Shown one piece after another: positions 9,643-19,828 of a stretch of DNA of 64,000 bases. The stretch spans positions 1 to 64,000 of the forward strand of contig NZ_ACCD01000011.1 in the NCBI RefSeq assembly GCF_000173775.1. Reading direction: 5' to 3'. Positions within the stretch are counted from its first letter, which is position 1. Every line of letters starts with the position of its first letter. The position numbers were made by a program, and so were the translations under genes. The notes under the pieces are model-generated. The model was not told where the DNA came from, did no database searches, and saw only the letters and a list, made by a program, of their open reading frames with translations. The DNA is from Yersinia rohdei ATCC 43380 (GTDB taxonomy: Bacteria > Pseudomonadota > Gammaproteobacteria > Enterobacterales > Enterobacteriaceae).

Positions 9643-9677
9643 AAAGAAAAGAGAGGCCCAGAGCCTCTCTTTTTTAC
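9640..9677. terminator. Bidirectional terminator between yhfK and argD
   Basis: Stem AAGAGAGGC / GCCTCTCTT with a 5-base loop, flanked by an A-run on the left and a T-run on the right, so it can end both convergent genes. Confidence 0.9.
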
Positions 9678-9689
9678 TGTGCTTTGCTG

Positions 9690-10928
<1,239 letters not shown>

Positions 10929-10949
10929 TTAAACTGCCGATTACTGGAA

Positions 10950-10988
10950 TGTGAAAATATAATCACAAAATATGCATAAAAAATCACA
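10950..10988 (-). promoter_or_regulatory. Tandem ARG boxes (ArgR operator) of argD
   Basis: On the minus strand two 14-base cores, TGATTTTTTATGCA and TGATTATATTTTCA, each match the ARG-box core TGAAT-4W-ATTCA at 12 of 14 positions. Their spacing is exactly 21 bp, the standard distance for two 18-bp boxes with a 3-bp gap bound by one ArgR hexamer. They lie 46-84 bp before the argD start, where repression of transcription is expected. Confidence 0.75.
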
Positions 10989-11036
10989 ATCAGGCAAACA
11001 AAAAAATCATTTAATTAATGTGTTTGGTTCAACGCT

Positions 11037-11612
11037 CTAATTTTTAAGAAAATTATCTAATAACTGATGGCCTTGTTCGCTGAGAATGCTCTCTGGGTGG
11101 AACTGCACACCTTCAAGGGGCAGTGTTCGATGGCGAATCCCCATAATCTCATCCACCACACCCTCTTGTTCTGTCCATGCCGTCAGTTCAAAGCATTCTG
11201 GCAATGAATCGGGCGCAATCACCAGAGAGTGATAGCGGGTAACCGTCAGTGGCTGGTTAAGCCCCCGGAAAACCCCCTGCCCGTTATGACAAATCGCCGT
11301 GGTTTTGCCGTGCATCACTTGCCGCGCCCGTACAATTCGCGCACCAAAAGACTGCCCCAGAGCTTGATGCCCCAGACAAACACCCAATATGGGCAATTTA
11401 TCGGCAAAATGCTGGATAGCCGCTAAAGAAATCCCGGCCTCGTTAGGTGTGCAAGGGCCGGGAGAAATGACCAGATGGGAAGGTGATAATTTTTCAATAT
11501 CAGACAGTTGTATTTCATCATTACGTTTCACTACCACCTGTGCGCCCAGCTCACAAAAATACTGGTACAGGTTGTAGGTAAATGAATCGTAATTATCAAT
11601 CAGTAACAGCAT
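11037..11612 (-). CDS. pabA: Aminodeoxychorismate synthase glutaminase subunit
   Basis: 191-residue class I glutamine amidotransferase. With PabB it converts chorismate to aminodeoxychorismate for folate synthesis. The catalytic triad is visible: Cys in [13 protein letters not shown] near residue 79 and His/Glu in VQFHPESI near 172-174. N-terminus [17 protein letters not shown] is typical. About four extra residues (EGVVDE) near position 152 distinguish it from the 187-residue E. coli protein. The order pabA next to argD matches E. coli; TrpG/PabA dual use cannot be excluded from sequence. Confidence 0.95.
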   Translation of the reverse strand: MLLLIDNYDSFTYNLYQYFCELGAQVVVKRNDEIQLSDIEKLSPSHLVISPGPCTPNEAGISLAAIQHFADKLPILGVCLGHQALGQSFGARIVRARQVMHGKTTAICHNGQGVFRGLNQPLTVTRYHSLVIAPDSLPECFELTAWTEQEGVVDEIMGIRHRTLPLEGVQFHPESILSEQGHQLLDNFLKN

Positions 11613-11630
11613 TTCATATCCAAAATCAGG

Positions 11631-13142
11631 TTAACGCTTGCGCCCACCGGTAATTGAACCCAGAACACCGCGCAAAATTTGTCGACCCAAATCGCGCGCC
11701 ATACTTTTGGCCGCAGTCTGGACGATACCATCTCGTTTTCCACCACGCGGGCCGGTAGAGCCAAACAGCAAATCATTCAGCCCATCCATCAAACCACCGC
11801 CTTGACTGGCAGGTTGCTGAGGGGTGGCCGCTTCACCTGCTGCCGCGTCGCCCATCGTGCTAAATCTGCCGGAGGATAATTTCTCATACGCAGATTCACG
11901 ATCCACACTCTCTTCGTAGCGGCCATACAGCGGCGAATGATTGATGGCGTGATTACGTGCCGCCACATCCAGTGCGCCCATTTTGGATTGCGGGGCAATC
12001 ACCATCCCGCGCTCAACCACATTCGGCCGCCCTTTCTCATCAAGAAAAGAAATAAGTGCCTCGCCAACGGCCAGCTCGGTAATCACCTGCTCGGCACTGA
12101 AGGCCGGGTTGGCTCGCATTGTTTGCGCCGCCGCTTTAACTGCTTTTTGATCCCGTGGAGTAAAGGCGCGCAGGGCATGCTGCACCCGATTACCCAATTG
12201 CCCCAGGATTTTATCCGGGATATCCAGCGGGTTTTGTGTCACGAAATAGATGCCAACCCCTTTTGAACGAATCAGCCGCACCACTTGCTCGACTTTATCC
12301 ACCAGCGCGGTCGGTGCATCAGCAAACAACAAATGGGCCTCGTCAAAGAAAAAGACCAGTTTAGGTTTATCCACATCGCCCACTTCCGGCAATTGCTCGA
12401 AAAGTTCTGACAGGAGCCACAGCAAGAAAACCGCATAGAGTTTGGGTTGGTTGATCAAGCTATCCGCCGCCAGCAGATTAATAACCCCCTGCCCATCACT
12501 GTCGGTTTGCATTAAATCATGAATATCCAGCATGGGTTCGCCAAAGAACTGATTGGCACCCTGCTCTTCCAGGGTCAGCAACCCGCGCTGGATAGCCCCA
12601 ATCGACGCCGGCGTAATATTGCCGTATTGCGTGCGGAATTGTTTGGCATTGTCGCCCACGAATTGCACGATGGCGCGCAAGTCTTTCATGTCCAGCAACA
12701 GCAGGCCATTGTCGTCTGCTATCTTAAACACCAATTGCAGCACGCCGCTTTGCACCTCATTGAGATCAAGCAGACGCCCCAGCAATAGTGGGCCGAGGTC
12801 AGAAATGGTGGCCCGGATCGGGTGGCCTTTTTCAGCAAAAATATCCCAAGGGATAATCGGGCAAGCTTGGGGTTGCCAATCGGTGACACCTATTGCCGCC
12901 AGCCGTGCCAGCAGTTTTTCTGACTCAACACCTTCAGCACCAATACCGGATAAATCGCCTTTTACATCAGCCAAAAACACGGGCACACCAATGCGCGAGA
13001 ATTGCTCCGCCATTTTTTGTAAGGTGACAGTTTTACCTGTACCGGTTGCCCCAGTAATCAGCCCGTGGCGGTTCGCCAATGCCGATAAAATCGCTAAATC
13101 CTGTGTCGGCGGTACTTTCGCGATAAGCAATGTTTCACTCAT
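11631..13142 (-). CDS. yjgR: HerA-like ATPase YjgR (DUF853)
   Basis: 503-residue P-loop ATPase closely matching E. coli YjgR. Walker A is [10 protein letters not shown] (residues about 31-40), Walker B is [13 protein letters not shown] near 264-276, and an arginine-finger-like [13 protein letters not shown] follows near 320. The C-terminal 80 residues are Gly/Ala-rich and end TGGRKR. The family resembles the DNA translocase HerA, but its function is unknown. In E. coli yjgR is elsewhere on the chromosome; here it lies between pabA and ppiA, 18 bp upstream of pabA, and could be co-transcribed with it. Confidence 0.9.
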   Translation of the reverse strand: MSETLLIAKVPPTQDLAILSALANRHGLITGATGTGKTVTLQKMAEQFSRIGVPVFLADVKGDLSGIGAEGVESEKLLARLAAIGVTDWQPQACPIIPWDIFAEKGHPIRATISDLGPLLLGRLLDLNEVQSGVLQLVFKIADDNGLLLLDMKDLRAIVQFVGDNAKQFRTQYGNITPASIGAIQRGLLTLEEQGANQFFGEPMLDIHDLMQTDSDGQGVINLLAADSLINQPKLYAVFLLWLLSELFEQLPEVGDVDKPKLVFFFDEAHLLFADAPTALVDKVEQVVRLIRSKGVGIYFVTQNPLDIPDKILGQLGNRVQHALRAFTPRDQKAVKAAAQTMRANPAFSAEQVITELAVGEALISFLDEKGRPNVVERGMVIAPQSKMGALDVAARNHAINHSPLYGRYEESVDRESAYEKLSSGRFSTMGDAAAGEAATPQQPASQGGGLMDGLNDLLFGSTGPRGGKRDGIVQTAAKSMARDLGRQILRGVLGSITGGRKR

Positions 13143-13230
13143 AAACCTTACCCCAGCTGAGTCAGATAATTGATTATAAGCAACCTATTCGGGCAGGCGA
13201 GTGAATTTATAGCGGGGGGAGGGAATATTT

Positions 13231-13350
13231 ACCCAAAGTCATTGGCGTTGCAGCTCGCCAGCAAGTGAACTTATCCGATGAGCTTACTTAACTGAGTCAT
13301 TCGGGTAAGTGGGTGCAGCTAACACCCCTGCAACGTCAAGGACAGCGGGT
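13231..13350 (+). repeat. ERIC repeat between ppiA and yjgR
   Basis: About 120 bp with terminal inverted repeats (CATTGGCGTTGCAG and CTGCAACGTCAAGG) and the diverged ERIC core GATGAGCTTACTTAACTGAG followed by TCATTCGGGTAAGTG. It occupies most of the gap between the yjgR start and the ppiA end, so it may form part of the ppiA 3' end or the yjgR promoter. Confidence 0.75.
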
Positions 13351-13353
13351 AAT

Positions 13354-13923
13354 TTAAGGTAAAACTTTCGCGGACAAGATGGTGATCGGCTTAACAGGCA
13401 CATTCTGATACGGGCCAACATTTTCGGTCTGAACTTGAGAGATTTTCTCTACTACATCCATACCCTTAACCACTTTACCAAACACGGCATAACCAAAGTC
13501 GCGTTGACCGTGGTCGAGGAAAGCATTGTCTGCCACATTCAGGAAGAACTGGCTGGTGGCGCTGTCTTTATCTGCGGTACGGGCCATTGAAATCGTGCCG
13601 CGCAAGTTGCGCAAGCCATTATCCGCTTCATTTTTGATTGGCGTTTTAGCGGTTTTCTGTTTGAAATCAGCAGTAAATCCCCCGCCCTGAACCATAAAGC
13701 CAGGGATGACGCGGTGGAAAATAGTGTTGTTGTAGTAGCCGTCATTAACATAATCAACGAAATTCTGTGTTGAAATGGGTGCCTTCTGGCTATTGAGTTC
13801 TAACTCAATATTCCCAGCCGACGTTGTTAACAAAACATGAGGTTCACCGGCAGCTAAAGCAGCGGGCACCACGGCGCTAAGGGAACAAAGGGTGATGAAG
13901 GTCACTAAAGTACGTTTGAACAT
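13354..13923 (-). CDS. ppiA: Periplasmic peptidyl-prolyl cis-trans isomerase A
   Basis: 189-residue cyclophilin with a clear signal peptide: MFKRTLV, a hydrophobic run, then [10 protein letters not shown], with likely cleavage near residue 24. The cyclophilin core has [15 protein letters not shown] (catalytic Arg and Phe) and [18 protein letters not shown]. It helps fold proteins in the periplasm. ATG at 13923 follows AAAGGAA; a further in-frame ATG 30 bases upstream would place residues ahead of the signal peptide and is not favoured. Confidence 0.95.
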   Translation of the reverse strand: MFKRTLVTFITLCSLSAVVPAALAAGEPHVLLTTSAGNIELELNSQKAPISTQNFVDYVNDGYYNNTIFHRVIPGFMVQGGGFTADFKQKTAKTPIKNEADNGLRNLRGTISMARTADKDSATSQFFLNVADNAFLDHGQRDFGYAVFGKVVKGMDVVEKISQVQTENVGPYQNVPVKPITILSAKVLP

Positions 13924-14290
13924 TAACGGTTCCTTTCTGTGGGATGCGAACAACGGAAAAGCGCTTTGATTCTAGAGAGCTGACCTGTGCAATGCCACCA
14001 ATTTACCGATTTTTACGTAACAGAATGCACATTCTTGCTAAAAAACCGCGTCACCGGCAGATAAAGTGGGTTAGAGGAGAAAGGTGCCCAATGGGCCGCA
14101 GCGGCCAAAGCGCCTCTCTGTGCAACTGCCCTGACGGGCACGAAATTGCCACTGAAAACGTCAGTTTTTCATTCACCTCTGTGGTTATTCCTTCGCCAAT
14201 TTAAACTATGCAGCCAATCCCTGACAACAGTGAAATTCTGCAACCGAGATCACGTCTTGCTGATTCTTTTACCCTCTTCCTGCCATTTTT

Positions 14291-14306
14291 GGGAGAACCA
14301 TCTCAT
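14291..14306 (+). promoter_or_regulatory. Second LacI-type operator (O2)
   Basis: GGGAGAACCATCTCAT preserves the GAGA-N4-TCTC arms of the perfect palindrome found 49 bp downstream. The spacing is close to five helical turns, which would let a dimer or tetramer of the neighbouring LacI-type regulator bind both on one DNA face. Weaker than O1, hence lower confidence. Confidence 0.55.
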
Positions 14307-14338
14307 TTTGTTTTTGCTGAATCGCTAGTCTGCTTCCA

Positions 14339-14356
14339 AATGAGAGCGCTCTCATT
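14339..14356 (+). promoter_or_regulatory. Primary LacI-type operator (O1)
   Basis: A perfect 18-bp palindrome, AATGAGAGCGCTCTCATT, with the central CG of most LacI/GalR-family operators. It lies 27 bp before the GH4 start codon, where bound protein would block transcription. The natural candidate to bind it is the LacI-family regulator encoded just downstream. Confidence 0.8.
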
Positions 14357-14383
14357 TCTAATTTACCCATTTGGAGGCCCAAG

Positions 14384-15697
14384 ATGAAAACCTTTAAAAT
14401 TGCCATTATTGGCGGTGGCAGTAGCTATACCCCAGAGCTGGTGGATGGATTAATCCAGCGTATTGATGAGTTACCGGTCACTGAACTGGCGCTGGTTGAT
14501 GTCGAGTTGGGCCGCCAGAAAGTAGAAATTATTGCGGCATTGACCCGAAGAATGCTGGATCGCCACGGACTGGAACAAGTGAAGGTCAGTGTTCATTTCT
14601 CACTCGAGACAGCTATCACCGGTGCCAGCTTTGTTCTGACGCAATTTCGTGTCGGCCAACTTCCGGCACGGGCAGCCGATGAGCGCCTGGGGCTGAAATA
14701 CCATCTGCTCGGTCAGGAAACCACCGGAGTCGGGGGCTTTGCCAAAGCGCTACGCACTATTCCAGTGATGTTGGATATTGCCGCGAAAGTCGAAAAACTG
14801 GCCCCAGACGCCTGGATAATTAACTTCACCAATCCGGCCGGCATTGTCACCGAGGCCGTCACTCGCTATAGCAAAGCGAAAATTATTGGCCTGTGTAATG
14901 TCCCTATCAGCATGCATCATATGATTGCGAATTTGCTGCATGCACCTTATGAAGATATCCAGCTGCGCTTTGCCGGACTCAATCATATGGTATGGGTGCA
15001 CGAAGTTTTACAACAGGGTAAAGATGTCACTGCGGATGTGCTCAATATGTTGTGCGACGGCGCTTCGCTGACCATGAACAATATTAAAGAAGCACCTTGG
15101 CCACCAGAATTCCTGCGCGCAATGGGGGCGATCCCTTGTCCATATCATCGCTATTTTTATCAGACACAAGATATGTTGGCTGAAGAAATGGCCGCCGCCG
15201 CCGAACGTGGCACCCGAGCCGAGCAAGTGATGCAGGTGGAAAAAGAGCTGTTTGACCTGTACGCTGACCCCCATCTGGATAGCAAACCAGAGCAACTCAG
15301 TTTCCGTGGCGGATCATTTTATTCTGAAGTTGCACTGGAACTTATTCGTTCAATTCATAATAATTTAGGTACACAACTTGTTGTGAATACCACAAACCGT
15401 GGGGCAATCCGCGGCTTGTCGGATAGTTCAGTGGTAGAAACCAACTGTATTGTTGATGCGAAAGGTGCTCATCCACTCACTTTTGGCCCTTTACCGGTGG
15501 CAATGCACGGGCTAACTCAGCAGGTAAAAGCCTATGAAAGGCTAACCATTGAAGCTGCGGTGCACGGAGATCGTCGGAGTGCTTTGTTGGCTTTAGTGAC
15601 CAACCCGCTGATTGCTAATGCCAGTATTGCGCAACCGCTGCTGGAAGAAGTTCTTCAGGTAAATAAGCCTTACTTGCCTCAGTTCACAGATCTGTGA
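14384..15697 (+). CDS. GH4 family 6-phospho-beta-glucosidase
   Basis: 437-residue glycoside hydrolase family 4 enzyme (the CelF/LicH/BglT group). It uses NAD+ and a divalent metal to hydrolyse a 6-phospho-glycoside taken up by a PTS. The NAD-binding [14 protein letters not shown] is at residues 7-20, NFTNPAG at 147-153, and metal ligands are Cys171 in [11 protein letters not shown] and His201 in GLNHMVW. The ribosome-binding site is GGAGG. It is followed by its probable repressor; no PTS permease gene is adjacent, so the sugar must enter by a system encoded elsewhere. The phospho-beta-glucoside assignment is family-level. Confidence 0.85.
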   Translation: MKTFKIAIIGGGSSYTPELVDGLIQRIDELPVTELALVDVELGRQKVEIIAALTRRMLDRHGLEQVKVSVHFSLETAITGASFVLTQFRVGQLPARAADERLGLKYHLLGQETTGVGGFAKALRTIPVMLDIAAKVEKLAPDAWIINFTNPAGIVTEAVTRYSKAKIIGLCNVPISMHHMIANLLHAPYEDIQLRFAGLNHMVWVHEVLQQGKDVTADVLNMLCDGASLTMNNIKEAPWPPEFLRAMGAIPCPYHRYFYQTQDMLAEEMAAAAERGTRAEQVMQVEKELFDLYADPHLDSKPEQLSFRGGSFYSEVALELIRSIHNNLGTQLVVNTTNRGAIRGLSDSSVVETNCIVDAKGAHPLTFGPLPVAMHGLTQQVKAYERLTIEAAVHGDRRSALLALVTNPLIANASIAQPLLEEVLQVNKPYLPQFTDL

Positions 15698-15758
15698 TGG
15701 TAAATTAATTATTGTGGCGACCTTTGTTTTTAGGGTCGCCTATTATTGGGAGCTGCAA

Positions 15759-16745
15759 ATGGTAACACTGGAAGACGTCGCGGTATTAGCCGGGGTTTCC
15801 CGCGCTACGGTATCCCGCGTGGTCAACGGTGATACCAATGTAAAATCCGTGACCCGCGAGAAAGTCGCACAAGCCGTCGCAGTATTGGGATACAGCCCAA
15901 ATCCGGCTGCGCGCGCGCTGGCCTCCAGTCAAAGTAATACCTTGGGATTGGTTACCACCTCATATCGAGGCGGATTTTTTGGTGCGCTGATGGATTTTGT
16001 GCAAACCGAAGCTGAATCTCAGGGCAAACAGCTATTGGTCACTCAGGGGCGGGATAACGCAGATAAAGAATGGCAAGCTATTCAGCGCCTGTATAACTTA
16101 CGCTGCGATGGTTTAATTTTGCATGTCCGTTTTCTCAGTGATGAAAAATTGCGCCAGCTCGCGGCAGCAGGTAAATCATTCGTGTTATTGGACAGGTTGG
16201 TTCCCGGTTTAGAAGCCCGCTGCGTCTCTTTTGATCATCGCCATGCCAGTCAAATAGCAACTCAAGTACTTATTGATGCGGGCCATCGCCGCATCGCGTG
16301 CATCAGTGGCTCTGCGCAACGCCATGCCAGTGGGTTACGCCGTCAGGGTTTTATCGATGCAATGAAAATGGCAGGTTTAGAACCCGTCGCTTGTATGGAA
16401 GGGGTTTATGATCTGGAGAGTGGTTATCAGCGCGCCAATGAAATCCTTAGCCAGCCACAACTCCCAACAGCCATTTATTGTTGTAATGAAGAAATGGCTA
16501 TTGGCGCACTGCTGGCCATCAATAAGCATCACTTGCAGGTGCCGCAGGATATTTCATTGCTGTGCTATGACAGTGGGGAACGCGCCCCTTTTGTGAGCCC
16601 GGCATTAACCAGTTTGCATTTTCCTATTGCGGAAATGGCGCAATACGCCACGCAATTACTGATTAACCCGCTCATTCCTACTGCCAATTTCCCGCCAGCC
16701 ATTATCTTGCGCAATTCGGTGACACCGCCCAAAAATACCCCTTAG
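15759..16745 (+). CDS. LacI-family transcriptional repressor
   Basis: 328 residues with the LacI layout: an N-terminal helix-turn-helix (VTLEDVAVLAGVSRATVSRVVNG, residues 2-24), hinge helix NPAARALASSQSNTLGLV (about 49-66), then a periplasmic-binding-protein-like sensor domain. ATG at 15759 is preceded by GGGAGC; the longer upstream frame would extend ahead of the DNA-binding domain. It follows the GH4 gene by 61 bp and probably binds the inverted repeats upstream of that gene, being induced by the GH4 substrate or a related sugar phosphate. It is not close enough to a named regulator to give a symbol. Confidence 0.88.
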   Translation: MVTLEDVAVLAGVSRATVSRVVNGDTNVKSVTREKVAQAVAVLGYSPNPAARALASSQSNTLGLVTTSYRGGFFGALMDFVQTEAESQGKQLLVTQGRDNADKEWQAIQRLYNLRCDGLILHVRFLSDEKLRQLAAAGKSFVLLDRLVPGLEARCVSFDHRHASQIATQVLIDAGHRRIACISGSAQRHASGLRRQGFIDAMKMAGLEPVACMEGVYDLESGYQRANEILSQPQLPTAIYCCNEEMAIGALLAINKHHLQVPQDISLLCYDSGERAPFVSPALTSLHFPIAEMAQYATQLLINPLIPTANFPPAIILRNSVTPPKNTP

Positions 16746-17016
16746 CAGCTGACACGCGAGTAAATCCTGGGGCTGTTTATTACCAACTCAGATAAGGCAT
16801 TGAGGCCTTTTGCGGGCTCTCCACCACCAAACTTGTGACGCATAACCGTTTATCGCCATCAAATTTCATCTATTACATTAAAAATTGAATGTATATCACA
16901 AAAACTCACTATGCCTGTGCTAGGATCCGCGACCTCAGTACTGAACTGGTTTTAATCTTTTTTGTACTTGTTCTTACTATTATTGTCTTAATCCTATGCT
17001 GACACAGGCCCCATCT

Positions 17017-18201
17017 ATGAATAACAGCAATCGCATTCGACTAACTTGGATCAGTTACTTTTCTTACGCCCTTACTGGTGCGTTAGTTATTGTCACCGGG
17101 ATGGTGATGGGGAATATCGCAGAGTATTTCAATCTGCCTATTGCCAGTATGAGTAACACATTTACCTTCCTTAATGCCGGCATCTTAATCTCTATTTTCC
17201 TTAATGCCTGGTTGATGGAAATCATTCCATTAAAACGTCAATTAGTGTTTGGTTTTATTCTGATGTTAATTGCCATTGCCGGATTGATGGTTGGCCATAA
17301 TCTATTGGTCTTCTCAATCAGCATGTTCATCCTTGGGGTGGTCAGCGGGATAACAATGTCGATAGGTACCTTCCTGGTTACCCATATGTACGAAGGGCGT
17401 CAGCGCGGTTCACGTCTGCTATTTACCGACTCATTCTTCAGTATGGCGGGGATGATTTTCCCGGTGGTCGCGGCAATGCTATTGGCTCGCCACATTGAAT
17501 GGTACTGGGTTTATGCTTGTATCGGCCTGCTGTATCTCGGCATTTTTGTGCTGACACTGTATTCTGAGTTTCCGGTGCTGGGCCATAAAGCCACCGACCA
17601 AAGCAAACCTGTCGCGAAAGAAAAATGGGGCGTCGGCGTGCTGTTCCTGGCAATTGCCGCACTGTGCTATATCCTCGGCCAGCTTGGTTTCATCCAATGG
17701 GTTCCTGAATACGCGACCAAAAATTTCAACATGGATATCAGCCAGGCGGGCCAATTGGTCAGTAATTTCTGGATCTCTTACATGATTGGGATGTGGGTAT
17801 TCAGCTTTATCCTGCGCTTCTTTGATTTGCAGCGCATCGTGACCATACTGGCAGCGCTGGCAACTTTGGCGATGTATATGTTTGTCAGCACGAATAACCC
17901 TGAACACCTGAGCTACTACATTCTGGCTTTAGGTTTTGTCTCCAGCGCCATTTACACCACCCTGATTACCCTGGGTTCGCTGCAAACCAAGGTGTCTTCG
18001 CCAAAACTGGTGAACTTCATTCTGACCTGCGGCACTGTCGGCACCATGCTGACCTTCGTGGTGACCGGCCCGATTGTGGCGAACAGTGGTGTTCATGCCG
18101 CGCTGGCAACAGCAAACGGCTTGTACCTGGTGGTCTTTGTGATGTGCCTGATTCTGGGCTTCTTCACCAAGCACCGCAGCCACGGTCATGTAACTCACTG
18201 A
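17017..18201 (+). CDS. tsgA: Major facilitator superfamily transporter TsgA
   Basis: 394 residues, very like E. coli TsgA (393), with about 12 membrane segments and the conserved loop [23 protein letters not shown] near residues 123-145. It is an inner-membrane MFS protein with unknown substrate. The ATG at 17017 matches the E. coli N-terminus ([12 protein letters not shown]) and has CACAGG upstream; an ATG 21 bases earlier has no ribosome-binding site. It lies before nirB in E. coli too, but here codA lies between. Confidence 0.92.
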   Translation: MNNSNRIRLTWISYFSYALTGALVIVTGMVMGNIAEYFNLPIASMSNTFTFLNAGILISIFLNAWLMEIIPLKRQLVFGFILMLIAIAGLMVGHNLLVFSISMFILGVVSGITMSIGTFLVTHMYEGRQRGSRLLFTDSFFSMAGMIFPVVAAMLLARHIEWYWVYACIGLLYLGIFVLTLYSEFPVLGHKATDQSKPVAKEKWGVGVLFLAIAALCYILGQLGFIQWVPEYATKNFNMDISQAGQLVSNFWISYMIGMWVFSFILRFFDLQRIVTILAALATLAMYMFVSTNNPEHLSYYILALGFVSSAIYTTLITLGSLQTKVSSPKLVNFILTCGTVGTMLTFVVTGPIVANSGVHAALATANGLYLVVFVMCLILGFFTKHRSHGHVTH

Positions 18202-18213
18202 TTTAGCTGTTTT

Positions 18214-18245
18214 ACTGCCCTGCCACTCTTTGGGTGCAGGGCAGT
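18214..18245. terminator. Hairpin between convergent tsgA and codA
   Basis: Perfect 10-bp stem ACTGCCCTGC / GCAGGGCAGT with a 12-base loop, 12 bases after the tsgA stop and 7 bases before the codA stop. It lacks a T-run on either side, so termination strength is uncertain. Confidence 0.5.
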
Positions 18246-18252
18246 TCCCGCC

Positions 18253-19548
18253 TTATTTAAAGTTGATAACTTCCTCTTGCCCTAAATAAATCCGGCTCTC
18301 TGCGGGCTGCGTCTTGGCGATGACCACGCCACGGCGGATAGAATACTGCACCGGCACCTGACGCCGAACCGCATCAAAACCATTTTCGGCGGGTAAAATA
18401 ATCAGGTTAGCGCTATTACCCGGCTGCAAACCATAATCCGATAAATTCAATGTTCTGGCACTATGAGTGGTTATCAAATTCAGCCCATCATTGATTTGGC
18501 TATATCCCATCAGTTGGCAGATATGTAATCCCATATGCAATACCTGCAACATATTCGCCGTGCCCAGCGGATACCACGGGTCAAACACATCGTCATGGCC
18601 GAAACAGACATTAATGTCTGCTGCCAGCATCTCTTTCACCCGCGTGATGCCGCGCCGCTTCGGATAAGTATCAAAACGCCCTTGCAGATGAATATTCACC
18701 AAAGGATTGGCCACAAAATTAATACCGGACATTTTCAACAGGCGGAATAACCGCGAGGTATATGCGCCATTATAGGAATGCATTGCCGTGGTGTGGCTGG
18801 CAGTCACCCGCGCGCCCATGTTCTCCCGGTGTGCCAATGCCGCTACAGTTTCGACAAAACGGGACTGCTCATCATCAATTTCATCGCAATGAACATCCAC
18901 CAGCCGCTGATATTTCTGCGCCAATGCAAAAGCAATATGTAGCGATTCGATGCCATATTCGCGGGTAAATTCAAAGTGAGGAATAGCACCAACCACATCA
19001 GCGCCCAGCCGTAGCGCCTCTTCCAACAGGGCCGCCCCCTGTGGATAGGACAAAATCCCTTCTTGTGGGAAGGCGACAATTTGCATCTCCACCCACGGGC
19101 TCACTTCTTCTTTGACTTCCAGCATTGCGCTTAAAGCTGTCAAACTGGGGTCAGAAACATCGACATGGGTACGAACATGCTGGATCCCATTGGCTATTTG
19201 CCATTTCAGTGTTTGCCATGCGCGCTGTTTAACATCTTCACGGGTCAGCTGTGCTTTGCGCTCAGCCCAACACTCAATGCCCTCAAACAAAGTACCGGAC
19301 TGGTTCCAGCGGGGCTGCCCGGCGGTTTGAGTGGTATCCAAATGAATATGTGGCTCAATAAAAGGCGGCAATGCCAACCCACCCTGAGCATCCAGTACAC
19401 CCGCGCCAGTGGCGGCTTGCTCCGGTTGAGGCGCAATCGCGGTGATTTTGCCCTCGGCAATGGCGAGCTGCCACAGCCCTGCTTGCCCGGCAAGCCGCAC
19501 ATTATTGATAGTGTTTAATAAATGATTTGCTAAAGATTGCCCTGCCAT
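18253..19548 (-). CDS. codA: Cytosine deaminase
   Basis: 431 residues, closely matching E. coli CodA. It deaminates cytosine to uracil and ammonia in pyrimidine salvage. Metal and active-site motifs are intact: PHIHLDTT (two His), [13 protein letters not shown] (His, Glu), [13 protein letters not shown] and [12 protein letters not shown] (Asp). ATG at 19548 has GGAGG five bases upstream; an in-frame codon 12 bases earlier is less likely. In E. coli codA follows the permease gene codB; here no codB is present and codA stands alone, convergent with tsgA and divergent from nirB. Confidence 0.95.
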   Translation of the reverse strand: MAGQSLANHLLNTINNVRLAGQAGLWQLAIAEGKITAIAPQPEQAATGAGVLDAQGGLALPPFIEPHIHLDTTQTAGQPRWNQSGTLFEGIECWAERKAQLTREDVKQRAWQTLKWQIANGIQHVRTHVDVSDPSLTALSAMLEVKEEVSPWVEMQIVAFPQEGILSYPQGAALLEEALRLGADVVGAIPHFEFTREYGIESLHIAFALAQKYQRLVDVHCDEIDDEQSRFVETVAALAHRENMGARVTASHTTAMHSYNGAYTSRLFRLLKMSGINFVANPLVNIHLQGRFDTYPKRRGITRVKEMLAADINVCFGHDDVFDPWYPLGTANMLQVLHMGLHICQLMGYSQINDGLNLITTHSARTLNLSDYGLQPGNSANLIILPAENGFDAVRRQVPVQYSIRRGVVIAKTQPAESRIYLGQEEVINFK

Positions 19549-19728
19549 TGACGCCTCCAATATTCATTACCGCTTTTCTTTAGCTTACCCGACCGGCCGC
19601 CCTGCGCCCGATTTTCTTTTCATCCACGGCATTTTTCTTTTAAGAAAAAAAATCACCAAAACTGAAACCATTCAGCTAAAGATGAATGAAATCCGCGACT
19701 TATCAAAAAACGTTAAAAATCAGCAATC

Positions 19729-19744
19729 TACCACCTTAGAGGTA
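19729..19744 (+). promoter_or_regulatory. NarL/NarP 7-2-7 site of nirB
   Basis: TACCACC-TT-AGAGGTA is a 7-2-7 inverted heptamer pair. The right arm read in reverse (TACCTCT) is a perfect TACYYMT heptamer; the left arm matches 5 of 7. Its centre is exactly 28 bp upstream of the FNR-box centre, the same spacing as the NarL site (-69.5) and FNR site (-41.5) of the E. coli nirB promoter. Nitrate and nitrite induction is therefore expected. Confidence 0.7.
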
Positions 19745-19757
19745 TATGAGAAGCTAA

Positions 19758-19771
19758 TTGATTTACATCAA
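19758..19771 (+). promoter_or_regulatory. FNR box of nirB
   Basis: TTGAT-TTAC-ATCAA is a perfect FNR consensus. If the site is at -41.5 as in E. coli, transcription starts near 19806, leaving a leader of about 23 bases before the nirB ATG. It makes nirBDC-cysG anaerobically induced. Confidence 0.9.
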
Positions 19772-19828
19772 GAAACGCGCGGTGCGGAAGATTAAGGTGA
19801 GGGTAGAAAATTAAAAATCGAGGCAAAA

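Larger units (their letters stand above)
13924..14383. other. Gap between ppiA and the GH4 gene
   Basis: 460 bp with no credible gene; the short open frames here lack ribosome-binding sites and family similarity. It contains the ppiA promoter at its left end, a GC-rich stretch with short inverted repeats around 14090-14140 (GGGCCGCAGCGGCC and GCCCTGACGGGC), and at its right end two LacI-type operators that control the GH4 gene. Confidence 0.5.

Noticed and set aside
13944-14328. Two short open frames between ppiA and the GH4 gene.
   Set aside because: No ribosome-binding sites, odd composition, and the second one covers the operator O2 at its 3' part.
16790-16930. A TATATCACA stretch before tsgA that looks like half a Crp site.
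   Set aside because: Only one arm fits; the other arm at the proper spacing matches 2 of 5.
19682-19795. A 37-codon ATG frame with a charged, helical-looking product just before nirB.
   Set aside because: It has no good ribosome-binding site and overlaps the NarL site, the FNR box and the expected -10 region of nirB, so it is most likely promoter DNA read as codons.
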